Origin: Defluviicoccus vanus
GTDB taxonomy: Bacteria; Pseudomonadota; Alphaproteobacteria; Rhodospirillales; Defluviicoccaceae
Direction of reading: 5' to 3'
Assembly: GCF_014672695.1 (NCBI RefSeq)
Contig: NZ_CP053923.1
Coordinates: forward strand, 3,823,823 to 3,840,633
Length of the DNA stretch: 16,811 nt
Part shown: positions 1-7,844 of the stretch, in pieces
Position numbering within the stretch: the first letter of the stretch is position 1
How the letters are laid out: the number at the start of each line of letters is the position of its first letter
Translations under genes and position numbers: made by a program
Notes under the pieces: model-generated
The model's input: the letters and a program-made list of their open reading frames with translations, nothing else
Database searches by the model: none
What the model was told of the DNA's origin: nothing

Positions 1-69
1 CCCCGAACCCCGGAGATGGCGCGCAACGCCATGGCCAAGTGGGAGAGCAAACCGGGAACGAGAGTCTAA
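1..69 (+). CDS. 3' end of an unidentified protein gene (5' end outside window)
   Basis: An open frame runs from base 1 to a TAA at 67-69. The last 22 residues read PRTPEMARNAMAKWESKPGT and then RV. Codons mostly end in G or C, as in the other genes here, so this is probably the tail of a real gene, but it is too short to name. The stop codon lies inside the first copy of a direct repeat (see 64-107). A chance open frame of this length at the window edge cannot be excluded. Confidence 0.35.
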   Translation, partial: PRTPEMARNAMAKWESKPGTRV

Positions 70-107
70 TCGATCTGTCTAATCGACTCGAAAATGAGTC
101 TAATCGA
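64..107. repeat. three direct copies of GTCTAATCGA
   Basis: The 10-mer GTCTAATCGA occurs at 64-73, 77-86 and 98-107. The first and third copies extend to GAGTCTAATCGATC. The segment GACTC-gaaaat-GAGTC between copies two and three could fold into a small hairpin. The first copy contains the TAA stop of the upstream open frame. The role is unknown; it could be a remnant of slippage duplication or a protein-binding site. Confidence 0.6.
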
Positions 108-141
108 TCACCCTTCGTTCTTTGTAACCCTTTGAAATCGT

Positions 142-218
142 TGGTAGCGGAGGAGGGATTCGAACCCCCGACACGCGGATTATGATTCCGCTGCTCTAGC
201 CAGCTGAGCTACTCCGCC
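142..218 (-). tRNA. tRNA-Met (anticodon CAT), elongator type
   Basis: Reading the minus strand, a full cloverleaf can be drawn. The acceptor stem GGCGGAG pairs with CTCCGCT (first pair G-T). The D arm is GCTC/GAGC. The anticodon stem is GCGGA/TCCGC with loop ATCATAA, which puts CAT at positions 34-36. The T arm is GGGGG-TTCGAAT-CCCTC, and an ACCA 3' end is encoded. Position 1 pairs with 72, unlike bacterial initiator tRNA, so this is the elongator methionine tRNA. A CAT tRNA whose C34 is modified to lysidine to read isoleucine AUA is the alternative, but the sequence resembles alphaproteobacterial elongator Met. It is 77 nt including CCA and lies downstream of the carbonic anhydrase gene on the same strand. 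Confidence 0.95.
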
Positions 219-328
219 CCAGGGGCACGCCTGAGCGTTGCCGTTCAGGAGCGTCTGAATAAGGCCGATCGCGAAACTCTGTCAAGCTCGCCTGAGCGTC
301 ATGGTGCGAGCGACTTCCGTTGTTGTGG

Positions 329-991
329 TCATCCGTCCTGTAGTTCGGCGATGAGGTCAATAGTCAGCGGCAGGAAGCGGTCTTCGCTTGCTACGTAGAC
401 GTCGATGCTGCCGCTGTGCAGATCGAAATGCCAGCCGTGCAGCCGCAGCCGACCGTCTCGCACCCGCTGCTCGATCCAGGGAAACGTCAACAGGTTGGAC
501 AGCGAGGTTTTGATTGCCTCCCGCTCCAGCTTGTGTAGCTGGACCTCCAGCGGCTGGTTGCGAGCGGCGATCAGCGTCCGACGACGCGCTTCGCCGGCGA
601 TATCGAGCCAGTTGTGAATGAACTCGTGCTCCTCCGCCGTCGTCGGATCGTTGGTGAGGAGCGCCTTGATGCCACCGCAGTTGGCGTGGCCGAAAACGAT
701 GATGTGCTGCACCTCGAGCGCGATGACCGCGAACTCAAGGGCTGCACTGATGCCGTGCTTCTCCTCGTCGCGCGCACACGGCGGCACCAGATTGGCGACG
801 TTGCGCACCATGAAGATATCGCCCGATTCCGAGTTGGTGAGGATGGCGGGATCGACTCTGGAATCGGAGCAGGCGATCATCGCGACCTTCGGTTCTTGCT
901 TCTGCGCGAGTTGATCGAAGAACTGGCGCTTCGGCGCAAACGTGTCTCTTTGGAAGTCGAGAAATCCGGCGGCGAGTTTGCGAAGCGGCAC
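329..991 (-). CDS. beta-class carbonic anhydrase
   Basis: A zinc enzyme that interconverts CO2 and bicarbonate in the cytoplasm, supplying bicarbonate to carboxylases and buffering pH. With the GTG start at 991 the protein is 220 residues, the usual size for the family. The beta-class zinc ligands are visible: Cys41 and Asp43 with Arg45 in CSDSR, and His102 and Cys105 in HANCGG. The longer open frame reaches ATG at 1162, but its extra 57 residues are low-complexity and basic. The GTG is preceded by AAGGGA at a good distance, and the family typically begins with a segment like LRKLAAGFLDFQ, so I prefer 991. It stands alone on the minus strand between tRNA-Met and a sparse region. Function is confident; the physiological role is inferred. 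Confidence 0.93.
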   Translation of the reverse strand: MPLRKLAAGFLDFQRDTFAPKRQFFDQLAQKQEPKVAMIACSDSRVDPAILTNSESGDIFMVRNVANLVPPCARDEEKHGISAALEFAVIALEVQHIIVFGHANCGGIKALLTNDPTTAEEHEFIHNWLDIAGEARRRTLIAARNQPLEVQLHKLEREAIKTSLSNLLTFPWIEQRVRDGRLRLHGWHFDLHSGSIDVYVASEDRFLPLTIDLIAELQDG

Positions 992-1182
992 GGTCGTTCG
1001 TCCCTTGATCTTTGACGGTTTTGCCCGGACTGCGTCCGGCGGAATGCATGATGGGCTGAAGCGGCAGACGCTGCAAGCGGGAGATGCTGCAATGCGGAAT
1101 GTATGGGTCGCATTCGCAGCGGCGATTACCAGTCGTCGTTGCCCTTGCCGCCACCGAGGCATGCAGGAAGGAGTGCGCTGCC

Positions 1183-1434
1183 ATGCAAATAAGCATCATG
1201 ACAGCACACAAAAAAATTCATACCATCTCTGTTATTGAGCTTGAAGATTTGACGCTCATCGGCCTAAAGCGCAACAAGGTTGAGATCGTCACTGTGCTGA
1301 TGATGAGATCGGGTGGCAGTATCACTCTCGATAGTTTGCTTACCCGTCGAATCCAAAATAAAGACGCGAAGCGCGGACCTATAAGAAGAAAAAATGTTTA
1401 CGGAGAGCGCCGGGACTGTATGCGGCCGTCTTGA
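1183..1434 (+). CDS. possible 83-residue hypothetical protein
   Basis: The ATG at 1183 follows AAGGAG with a 9-base gap, a strong ribosome site, and the frame runs 83 codons to a TGA at 1432-1434. The protein starts MQISIMTAHKKIHTISVIEL and is basic toward its end (RRIQNKDAKRGPIRRKN). No family is recognised. Base composition is clearly lower in GC than in the flanking genes. The stop codon falls in the loop of a hairpin followed by a T-rich tract (1423-1450), which would be a compact gene-plus-terminator arrangement. The alternative is a non-coding, recently acquired AT-richer segment. No partner gene is adjacent; the next gene starts 355 bases further on. Confidence 0.35.
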   Translation: MQISIMTAHKKIHTISVIELEDLTLIGLKRNKVEIVTVLMMRSGGSITLDSLLTRRIQNKDAKRGPIRRKNVYGERRDCMRPS

Positions 1435-1450
1435 GGACGGCCGTAATTTT
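1423..1450 (+). terminator. candidate Rho-independent terminator
   Basis: Bases 1423-1430 (CGGCCGTC) pair perfectly with 1436-1443 (GACGGCCG) around a 5-base loop. The plus strand then continues TAATTTT. The tract is short, so termination strength is uncertain. It overlaps the stop of the 1183-1434 frame. Confidence 0.45.
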
Positions 1451-1775
1451 GTGATTCGCTGGCCGGCATGCTGCTTTCTGTCCGTCAACCGCCTCTGACT
1501 ATACCGCAAGCGCGCAATCGCTTGTGCAGCGTCCTTGATGGCGGTGAGACGCCTGGTCATCATTTTTTCGTCCTCCTGTTGACGCGTTTGGCCGCTGGTC
1601 GTCGTTCTTCGACGGCGCGTGTTTGCCTGCGGGCGCTATCCGGTTCTGTCAACCAAGCAGCGCTTGCCCGATGACGCGCTCGCCGGCGGCCTTTAAGCTG
1701 GCCGTCTGCATGCTTGGCAAGCAACCACCGGCGCCGGTCAGCAATGCAAGAACAGATGCGTAAGAATACGCTAAT
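1451..1775. other. intergenic stretch, no gene seen
   Basis: Both strands carry only short open frames with neither a ribosome site nor a recognisable product. The stretch serves as the upstream region of the hydroxyacid dehydrogenase. No convincing promoter or fold was picked out by eye. Confidence 0.4.
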
Positions 1776-1788
1776 GGGAGGCCGAACC

Positions 1789-2745
1789 ATGACGACGACC
1801 CTTGTCTTTCTTGATCGCGCGACCCTGTCACCCGAGGTGGTGCTGCGGGCGCCTGGCTTTGCCCACCGCTGGATTGACTATCCCAACACCCGCGCCGAGG
1901 AGGTTGCCGGCCGTGCCGCCGACGCCGATATCGTCATCTCCAACAAAGTGCCGGTGCGTCGCGAGGCACTGGAGCAGTTGCCGCGGCTGAAGATGATCGC
2001 CGTCGCCGCCACTGGCTACGACATGATCGACATCGCCTGCTGCCGTGAGCGGGGCGTCGTCGTGACCAACGTCCGCGGCTATTCGACGCCATCGGTCTCG
2101 GAACACACCTTTGCGCTCATTCTCGCCCTGAAGCGCAGCCTGCCTGCCTATAGTGATGCGATGCGGCAGCACCGCTGGGAGGCATCGCCGCTGTTCACCA
2201 TCCTCGACTTTCCAATCCGCGATCTCGCCGGCTCGCGCCTCGGCATCATCGGCAAGGGTGCCCTCGGCCAGACGGTGGCGGCAATCGGCCGCGCCTTCGG
2301 CATGACGCCGCTGTTTGCCGCCCGCAAGGGGACGCAGGGCGCCGAGCCGCCTTACACGGCGTGGGACGAGGTGTTGGCGACCAGCGACATCATCAGCCTG
2401 CACTGCCCGCTGACGCCGCAGACGCGAGGGCTGATTGCCATGCCGGAGTTCCGGGCGATGCAACGCCGGCCGCTGCTGATCAACACCGCACGCGGTGGCT
2501 TGGTCGACGAGGCTGACTTGGTCGACGCGGTAGAGCAGGGGCTGGTCTCCGGAGTCGGCTTCGATGTCTCGCTGCGCGAACCGCCGGCCGTCGACAGCCC
2601 GCTGATGCGCCTCGTCGACCGGCCAAACTGCATCATCACTCCGCACGTCGCCTGGGCCAGTTACGAGGCACAGTCACGCCTCGTCGAACAGCTCATCGGC
2701 AACATCGAAGCCTTCGTCGCCGGCACTCCCACCAATACCCTGTAG
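1789..2745 (+). CDS. D-isomer-specific 2-hydroxyacid dehydrogenase (glycerate dehydrogenase / hydroxypyruvate reductase type)
   Basis: Predicted cytosolic NAD(P)H-dependent enzyme that interconverts 2-oxo acids and D-2-hydroxy acids, most likely hydroxypyruvate/glyoxylate with D-glycerate/glycolate. The protein is 318 residues, normal for the family. The nucleotide-binding loop GKGALG is at 155-160. The catalytic Arg235 (NTARGG), Glu264 (LREPP) and His286 (TPHVAW) are all present. The His-Val-Ala-Trp-Ala context is typical of the glycerate dehydrogenase branch. The open frame extends upstream to 1714, but ATG 1789 has GGGAGG at 1776-1781 and begins directly with the first beta strand (TTTLVFLD), so it is the better start. 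It stands alone, with no serine-cycle or photorespiration genes beside it except the remote malyl-CoA lyase fragment at 9446. Exact substrate cannot be fixed from sequence. Confidence 0.93.
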   Translation: MTTTLVFLDRATLSPEVVLRAPGFAHRWIDYPNTRAEEVAGRAADADIVISNKVPVRREALEQLPRLKMIAVAATGYDMIDIACCRERGVVVTNVRGYSTPSVSEHTFALILALKRSLPAYSDAMRQHRWEASPLFTILDFPIRDLAGSRLGIIGKGALGQTVAAIGRAFGMTPLFAARKGTQGAEPPYTAWDEVLATSDIISLHCPLTPQTRGLIAMPEFRAMQRRPLLINTARGGLVDEADLVDAVEQGLVSGVGFDVSLREPPAVDSPLMRLVDRPNCIITPHVAWASYEAQSRLVEQLIGNIEAFVAGTPTNTL

Positions 2746-3097
2746 GGCAGCCCTATAATCGTGCGTCTCACGCGGGCTGGCGCAGTGGGCCGGTCAGGCG
2801 AGTGAGCTCGCCGCGCGGCGCGATCCCGGCGATGCTCGCCTTGCTCCCCCTTCACCGGTGCCGTCGAATGTCCCATGATCACCTTCCTCCCTAACTCCAA
2901 GATAGCACGGAAAGAAGGTTAAGAAGACACTTCATCGCCTCGGACACATGGCAGCGACAGTTGGAGAAGATCAACGAGCGGTTCGGCGGTTCGGCGTAAT
3001 CGCCAACCTCGGTGTTGACACCGAGAGTAACACCGTTGTTCCCTGTGGAACCCCTTGGATCAAACGACCGCTTTTACCCTAATATTTGCCATGTTTT
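2746..3097. other. gene-poor stretch with possible coding remnants
   Basis: No full gene is recognised. On the minus strand an ATG at 2876 has AGGAAGG just upstream and opens a short frame starting MGHSTAPVKGEQGEH, which becomes arginine-rich and implausible. On the plus strand about 2920-2999 reads like a C-terminal tail (RHFIASDTWQRQLEKINERF, then GGSA and a stop) with host-like codons but no start, possibly a leftover 3' end. At 3010-3045, CGGTGTT can pair either with ACACCG close by or with AACACCG further on, giving two competing weak hairpins. Confidence 0.3.
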
Positions 3098-3367
3098 CTA
3101 GTTAACCAAAACTGTCAATGTCTTCTGCAAGATATTGCTAGAGATGCGCTTCAGACGCATAGACTGAACGTCCCTAATTTTGTCTCGGAGTGCGCGAGCA
3201 GCGGCGATCTGTGCTTCATTATTTACCACTATAGTTGCAGAATTCAACAATTCTTCATCTTGCGGATGTTCGGAAAGTTCTGCTTTACCTCCCATAGCGG
3301 TGACTCGTTCGTCGATAATCTTGGCAACATCCCGACTGGAAGGGCGAAACACGATTCTGACCGTAGC
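3098..3367 (-). pseudogene. out-of-frame C-terminal part of the membrane protein gene at 3244-4491
   Basis: A second minus-strand frame, open from about 3367 to the TAG at 3098-3100, overlaps the end of the membrane-protein frame. It reads TVRIVFRPSSRDVAKIIDER and continues with an alternating strand/helix pattern to VLVN. It is far more protein-like than the tail of the overlapping frame. A single-base change between 3350 and 3367 would join the two into one product of about 464 residues. The piece looks like a small alpha/beta domain, loosely reminiscent of LytR_C or SPOR-type envelope domains; that comparison is a guess from pattern only. A GTG at 3352 has no good ribosome site, so independent translation is unlikely. 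Confidence 0.55.
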
Positions 3368-4491
3368 TCATTCAGGGACAGCTCCTGCCTAGACGTCACC
3401 TCGGTAACGCCAATTGTTGGGAAACGAATGCCAAGCTGCCATACAAACCCTGGAAATGGTGGTCGCGGAAGCTGCTCAACTTGTAAGAGGCTCGCTAAGC
3501 ACTGAGCCACGTTGGTCCTTGGCCATGCAACTACTGACGCGACGTCGCCGGTCTGTTCTACGACTAGTATCAGGTCGATATCGCGCATGTCTGGCTGTTT
3601 GTAAGCATGCAGACAATCGCTGATCATATTTGGGTGTTGGTTCTTTAGGTATTCTTCGGCTAGCGCGTCAAAGTCCGACCCTCTCGGCGTCTTGGCGTAG
3701 GTCGATGCGATTTCCAACAGCCGGTCAAATTGTCGCTTATACGGAGATGGAACGATCTTATCAAAGAATAAGTTCCCAAGCGGCACAAGCGGAGCTGTTA
3801 AGAGAGCGGTAATAAGCACTGCAAGAATGTTGCATAGAACGCTTTTTTTCCATGTAGTAGATAGAACACACTTAATCGCGTAAATGTACCGTAACAACAG
3901 CAAGAGCTGCAGGGTACAGAATACCAGGGTGATGACGATGGCAAACCAGAACGCAGACTGGTAGTGGAGCTTTTGAAGCCATGGAAGTAGAGGGTACGAC
4001 AGACTAAACACCAAGAGTCCAATGACACCCCATGTGCCGACTGTGTAGGCACAATATAGGTAGAGGTGTTGGAATTCCGCGTTCATCCGCAAAATACGTG
4101 CCGACAACCTCAGTGCGTATGCGAATAACGCAACCAAAAGAATGAGTGGAAACGCCATGATCACTAGGCGAATAGTGTCAAGTGAAATGATGGTATTCTG
4201 AAATACGGCAGTAAAATCGGTAACAATCTCTGGAAGATTCCGGTGTTCCAGCACATGGGCCGCACAAAATATGTAAATTAATACTGAAATAGATAAGTAG
4301 GTAGTAGGGCGTGCATACAAATTATAGATTTCGAAATTATTCAATCTGTCTGTGTTTCTCAATCGTTCGCTAAGTAGAAAATCGTGGGCCGTGCGTATGT
4401 ATCTCCCAAAAAACATAATACCCCAAAAGAGAGCTGAATCGAATTTTTCACCGATATCATCCGATTTTGTCGACGTTCCTGAATTGCTCAC
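3244..4491 (-). CDS. polytopic membrane protein of unknown function, probably frameshifted near its C-terminus
   Basis: The frame gives 415 residues. The GTG start at 4491 follows GGAG seven bases upstream. Hydrophobic segments suitable as membrane helices lie at about 63-80, 106-128, 145-168, 178-200 and 217-243. A soluble region of about 245-376 follows. Residues 302-357 (DLILVVEQTGDV, then AWPRTNVAQCLASLL and PRPPFPG) resemble the strand-helix-strand layout of TonB/AgmX-type C-terminal domains. This is inference, not a database match. After residue 376 the frame turns into unlikely sequence, while the adjacent frame (3098-3367) continues as good protein, so one base seems lost. GC content is visibly lower than in the flanking genes, suggesting horizontal acquisition. 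No neighbour indicates its job; roles in envelope sensing or defence are open. Confidence is good that it is or was a gene, low on function. Confidence 0.72.
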   Translation of the reverse strand: MSNSGTSTKSDDIGEKFDSALFWGIMFFGRYIRTAHDFLLSERLRNTDRLNNFEIYNLYARPTTYLSISVLIYIFCAAHVLEHRNLPEIVTDFTAVFQNTIISLDTIRLVIMAFPLILLVALFAYALRLSARILRMNAEFQHLYLYCAYTVGTWGVIGLLVFSLSYPLLPWLQKLHYQSAFWFAIVITLVFCTLQLLLLLRYIYAIKCVLSTTWKKSVLCNILAVLITALLTAPLVPLGNLFFDKIVPSPYKRQFDRLLEIASTYAKTPRGSDFDALAEEYLKNQHPNMISDCLHAYKQPDMRDIDLILVVEQTGDVASVVAWPRTNVAQCLASLLQVEQLPRPPFPGFVWQLGIRFPTIGVTEVTSRQELSLNELRSESCFALPVGMLPRLSTNESPLWEVKQNFPNIRKMKNC

Positions 4492-4878
4492 TTGTCTACT
4501 CCGCGATCTAGCAGTGCCTAATCATTGTCGGTCAGCATCGCGCGCACCGGCAGCTCCAGCTTGGCCTTATGTTCCGCAACCAGCACCCCAAGATATGCAA
4601 TCAGGCTAAGAATAACGTTGCTATAGTACTAGGTTTGAATTCTACCGCAACGGCCGGAAGGTGTACATATATGCGGCGTAGAAAGAGCGTTAATTTCATA
4701 TCAATATTGTTACTAGTAGGGCCAAATAGCTTTAGCGTATTCTAATGAATGGCTTTGCCATTTGCGCAGGCCTTTGAAAGGGCTGGGCAGCTACCACCCG
4801 CAGCGTCTGCCTGTCGTCTATTTCAAACCGATGCTTATGGCGCAAGTCGTCGATAGGGACGCGAGCATAGGATATCAG
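4492..4878. other. AT-richer intergenic stretch with possible gene remnants
   Basis: No complete gene is seen. On the minus strand 4518-4628 reads as a plausible C-terminal tail (NVILSLIAYLGVLVAEHKAK, then LELPVRAMLTDND and a TAG at 4518-4520) with GC-ending codons; there is no start, so it would be a severed fragment. At about 4740-4878 the minus strand again has protein-like sequence (ARVPIDDLRHKHRFEIDDRQ) interrupted by the IS1380 insertion at 4878. Neither fragment is recognised. Confidence 0.25.
4875..4878. repeat. left target-site duplication of the IS1380-family element (TCAG)
   Basis: TCAG immediately outside the left inverted repeat is repeated at 9103-9106 immediately outside the right one. 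A 4-base duplication is usual for the IS1380 family. Confidence 0.85.
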
Positions 4879-5042
4879 CCCGTCTTATTCATGACGCCGG
4901 CTGGGAGGTTGAGATTTTGGGCGACGCTGACTGATGGGACGAGCGTGGGCTTTCGGGTTTTCCCGGCTTGGTCGGATTGGATTTGATGGTGGTGTGGATG
5001 GTTTCCGGGAGGGGTTCGGCGGGGCGTCTCTGGCCCCAGTGC

Positions 5043-5328
5043 TCAGGGTCCGGCGAGGGCGGTGGCGAGGTGGCGGATCAGCGCCGCGTCCGGGCAGGCG
5101 GCGGCGAAGGCGAGGCGGACGCGGCATGCGGTCTCGATGACGCGGGCGCCGAGCTTCAGCAGTCGCAGTCGGAGGGTGGCGAACTCGGCGACCGCCAGGG
5201 CGTGCGTTTTCGGGATGGCGTCGCGCAACTCGAGGATGAGCCAGTAGGCAGCGGTATGCAGCAACAGTCGTACTTGGTTTGCCAGCGGCGAGCGGCAACT
5301 GGTGCGGTCCGAGGCGAGCTGGCTCTTG
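5043..5328 (-). pseudogene. 3' fragment of IS1380-family transposase gene
   Basis: This holds the last part of the outer element's transposase, cut off by the IS66 insertion. It resumes in frame right after the target duplication (S-QLASDRTSCRSPLANQVR) and includes RLLLHTAAYWLILELRDAI, a segment typical of the C-terminal region of IS1380 transposases, ending at 5043. Joining it to 7921-8980 after removal of 5329-7928 gives 1,338 bases, exactly 446 codons with the stop. No start or ribosome site of its own is seen, so it is not expected to be expressed alone. Confidence 0.9.
5321..5328. repeat. left target-site duplication of the IS66-family element (GGCTCTTG)
   Basis: The 8 bases GGCTCTTG directly precede the left inverted repeat and recur at 7921-7928 directly after the right one. 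Eight bases is the standard IS66 duplication length. Confidence 0.95.
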
Positions 5329-5405
5329 GTAAGCGGAGCTCTGACCCCACGTTGCGGCCGGTGATTGCTCGCGGATGATGGCGGCTCCCAGGACGGAGGC
5401 GCCGC

Positions 5406-5810
5406 GTGGATCGTTTGCCAAGTAAGGTGCCAATTAATTGGCAAAGCGCCCGTCAGGGCGAGGTACTGCCGTGGGGTGAGCGGCGGCGGCGGTGGAGCTG
5501 GGAGGAGAAGGCGCGGATCGTCGCCGAAAGTTTCGCCCCCGACGCCGTGGCGAGCGCGGTCGCCCGCCGGCACGGGCTGCACCGCAACCAGCTGTATGCC
5601 TGGCGGAAGGAGTTGCGCCAGGCGGCGGACGCGGCGACGGCGGACGCGGTACCGCTCGACTTCGTGCCGGTAGTGGTGAGCGAGGGGCGTTGTCCAGCCG
5701 GCAGTCCGGCGATCGAGATCGAGCTTGCCGGTGCTCGGGTGCGGGTGTCGCCGGGCGCCGATCCGGTGCTCCTGGCGGACGTGCTCCGGACGCTGAAGGC
5801 GCTCGGATGA
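5406..5810 (+). CDS. tnpA: IS66-family accessory protein TnpA
   Basis: First gene of the IS66 element, 134 residues, usual size. Residues about 28-68 (RRRWSWEEKARIVAES, then VARRHGLHRNQLYAWRKEL) form the helix-turn-helix of the IS3/IS911 OrfA-like superfamily, expected to bind element DNA. The GTG start at 5406 is preceded by GGAGG about six bases upstream; the segment before the helix-turn-helix is variable in the family, so a later start remains possible. The stop codon overlaps the start of tnpB (ATGA, 5807-5810), which indicates translational coupling. TnpA and TnpB are required in addition to TnpC for IS66 transposition in characterised members. Confidence 0.93.
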   Translation: MDRLPSKVPINWQSARQGEVLPWGERRRRWSWEEKARIVAESFAPDAVASAVARRHGLHRNQLYAWRKELRQAADAATADAVPLDFVPVVVSEGRCPAGSPAIEIELAGARVRVSPGADPVLLADVLRTLKALG

Positions 5811-6160
5811 TCGTCCCGCCTTCAGGCGTCCGGGTGCTGGTGGCGACGCGGCCGGTCGACTTCCGCTGCGGCGCCGACCGACTCGCTTCGATCGTGCAGA
5901 CGGCGCTGGGGCACGACCCCTTCTCCGGGACAATTTACGTCTTCCGTTGCAAACGATCGGACAGGCTGAAACTGCTCGTCTGGGACGGCAGCGGCTTGGT
6001 GATGGTGTGGAAACGGCTGGAGGCAGGCGTCTTTCGCTGGCCGCCGGTGACCGGGGGCGTGATGCGGCTGTCGGCGGCGCAGCTGGCGGCGCTGTTGGAT
6101 GGCCTCGACTGGTCGCGGATGCACGCGCCGCGTCTCGGTCGACCGAAGAAGGCACAATAG
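5807..6160 (+). CDS. tnpB: IS66-family accessory protein TnpB (Orf2-like)
   Basis: 117 residues beginning MIVPPSGVRVLVATRPVDFR. The family hallmarks follow in order: a DFRCGADRLASIV segment, then HDPFSGTIYVFRCKRSDRLK, then LVWDGSGLVMVWKRLEAGVF, and a short basic tail. It appears complete. The biochemical role is not established in detail, though it is needed for transposition in studied IS66 elements. Its start overlaps the tnpA stop by ATGA, so it is translated with tnpA. The longer upstream open frame from 5492 runs antiphase through tnpA and is not coding. Confidence 0.95.
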   Translation: MIVPPSGVRVLVATRPVDFRCGADRLASIVQTALGHDPFSGTIYVFRCKRSDRLKLLVWDGSGLVMVWKRLEAGVFRWPPVTGGVMRLSAAQLAALLDGLDWSRMHAPRLGRPKKAQ

Positions 6161-6232
6161 GCTGTGCCGGCCTGCCGGGGAAGCCACAAGAACTCTGGTA
6201 AGCGTCTGGCATCGTGCTTAGAATCGCCGCTC

Positions 6233-7844
6233 ATGACCGACCTCGACGCGATCCCCGACGATCCTTCCGCGCTGCGCGCCGCGCTGCTGGCGATGCGGGC
6301 CGAGCTCGCCGCCGAGCGGGCCCTGCGCCGCGGGCTGGAGGACCGGAACGAGCGGCTGCAGCACTTCATCCGCCAGCTGCAGCGGATGCAGTTCGGAAGG
6401 CGGTCGGAGGCGCTCGACCCCGACCAGCTGAACCTGGCGCTTGAAGACCTCGAGCAGGCGGTGGCGGAAGCCGACGCCGAGGCGGAGAAGGCCGATCCGC
6501 CGCGACGCGAGGCCCGCGCCCGCGAGCGGCGGCAGAACCGCGGCACCCTGCCCGGACATCTGCCGCGGATCGAGGTGGTGATCGAGCCGCCGACGACCAT
6601 CTGCCCGTGCTGCTCCGGTGCGATGCACATCATCGGCGAGGACCGCTCCGAACGCCTCGACGTGATCCCGATGCGCTGGCAGGTGATCGTCACCCGCCGG
6701 CCGAAGTACGGCTGCCGCGCCTGCGGGAGTGCTGTGGTGCAGGCGCCGGCGCCGCCGCGGCTGATCGAGGGCGGCCTGCCCACCGAACGGCTGGTGGCGC
6801 ACGTGCTGGTGGCGAAATATGCCGACCATGCGCCGCTCTACCGCCAGGCACAGATGCTCGCCCGGCAGGGTATCGCCCTCGACCGCTCGACGCTGGCCTC
6901 CTGGGTCGGCACCGCGGCGGCCGAGTTGAAGCCGCTGTGGCGGCTGCTGCGCGACGATCTGCTCGGCTCGGCGAAGCTGTTCGTCGACGAGACGCCGGCA
7001 CCGGTGCTCGATCCCGGCCGCGGCCGGACGAAGACCGGCTGGTTCTGGGCGATCGCCCGCGACGACCGGCCGTGGGGCGGCGCCGATCCGCCGGCGGTGG
7101 TGTTCACCTACGCACCCGGCCGCGGCCACGCGCACGCGGCCACGCTGCTGAAGGACTTCCGCGGCATCCTGCAGACCGACGCCTATGCCGCCTACAAGGC
7201 GGTGGCCGGGGCTGCGGGCGACGAAGCGGCTGCCGGCTCCGCCGACGGCGGCGTCCTCCTCGCCCACTGCTGGGCACACTGCCGCCGGCGATTCTACGAG
7301 GTCGCACAGAAGCGGCCGGCGCCGATCGCCCATGAGGCGCTGCGGCGGATCGCCGCGCTGTACGAAGATCGAGGCGGAGATTCGCGGCAGGCCCGCCTGC
7401 GAACGGCGAGCCGTCCGGCAGGCGCGGACGAAGCCGCTGCTGGACGCGATGCGGCCATGGCTCGAGCAATGCCGGGCGCAGCTGTCGAAGAAGTCGCCGC
7501 TGGGCGAGGCGATCGGCTACCCGCTGAACCAGTGGGAGGGGCTGACCCTCTTCCTCGACGACGGCCGGATCGAGATCGACTCGAACGTCATCGAGCGCTC
7601 AATGAGGCCGATTGCTCTCAATCGCAAGAACGCACTCTTCGCCGGCCATGACCTGGGAGCGGAAAACTGGGCGGTGCTGGCGTCATTGATCGAGACCTGC
7701 AAGTGGCACGCGGTCAACCCGGAAGCCTGGCTCGCCGACGTGCTCGCCCGCCTCGTCTCCGGCTGGCCGAACCGCCGCCTCGCCGAGCTCACCCCCTGGG
7801 CATGGAAGGCCGAGCAGGACGCCCTCCACCGCGCCGCCGCGTGA
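6233..7844 (+). pseudogene. tnpC: IS66-family transposase TnpC, disrupted by a one-base insertion
   Basis: The DDE transposase of the element. From ATG 6233: an N-terminal coiled coil (about 17-50), a zinc-binding region with CPCC at 124-127 and CRAC at 161-164, then the catalytic core with Asp252 (LFVDETP) and Asp316 (LQTDAYAAY). At residue 378 the frame should run GAA ATC GAG GCG GAG, but an extra G at about 7367 shifts it. The first frame then runs on to a stop at 7649-7651. The correct continuation is in the next frame (EAEIRGRPACERRAVRQART) and holds the third acidic residue in IDSNVIERSMRPIALN and the IS66 C-terminal domain, ending at 7842-7844. Corrected, the protein would be 536 residues, normal for the family. 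No slippery heptamer is seen at the shift, so it looks like a mutation or a sequencing error. Confidence 0.92.

Noticed and set aside
2742..2756. TAGGGCAGCCCTA hairpin after the hydroxyacid dehydrogenase as a terminator
   Set aside because: The stem is only five pairs around a 3-base loop and no T run follows.
6218..7333. Long minus-strand frame opposite IS66 tnpC
   Set aside because: Shadow of the transposase gene, with no recognisable domain and an implausible Arg/Gly/Ala-rich composition.
7361..7372. Programmed ribosomal frameshift in IS66 tnpC
   Set aside because: No slippery heptamer or downstream structure is evident. Removing one G gives a perfect family sequence, so mutation or base-call error is simpler.
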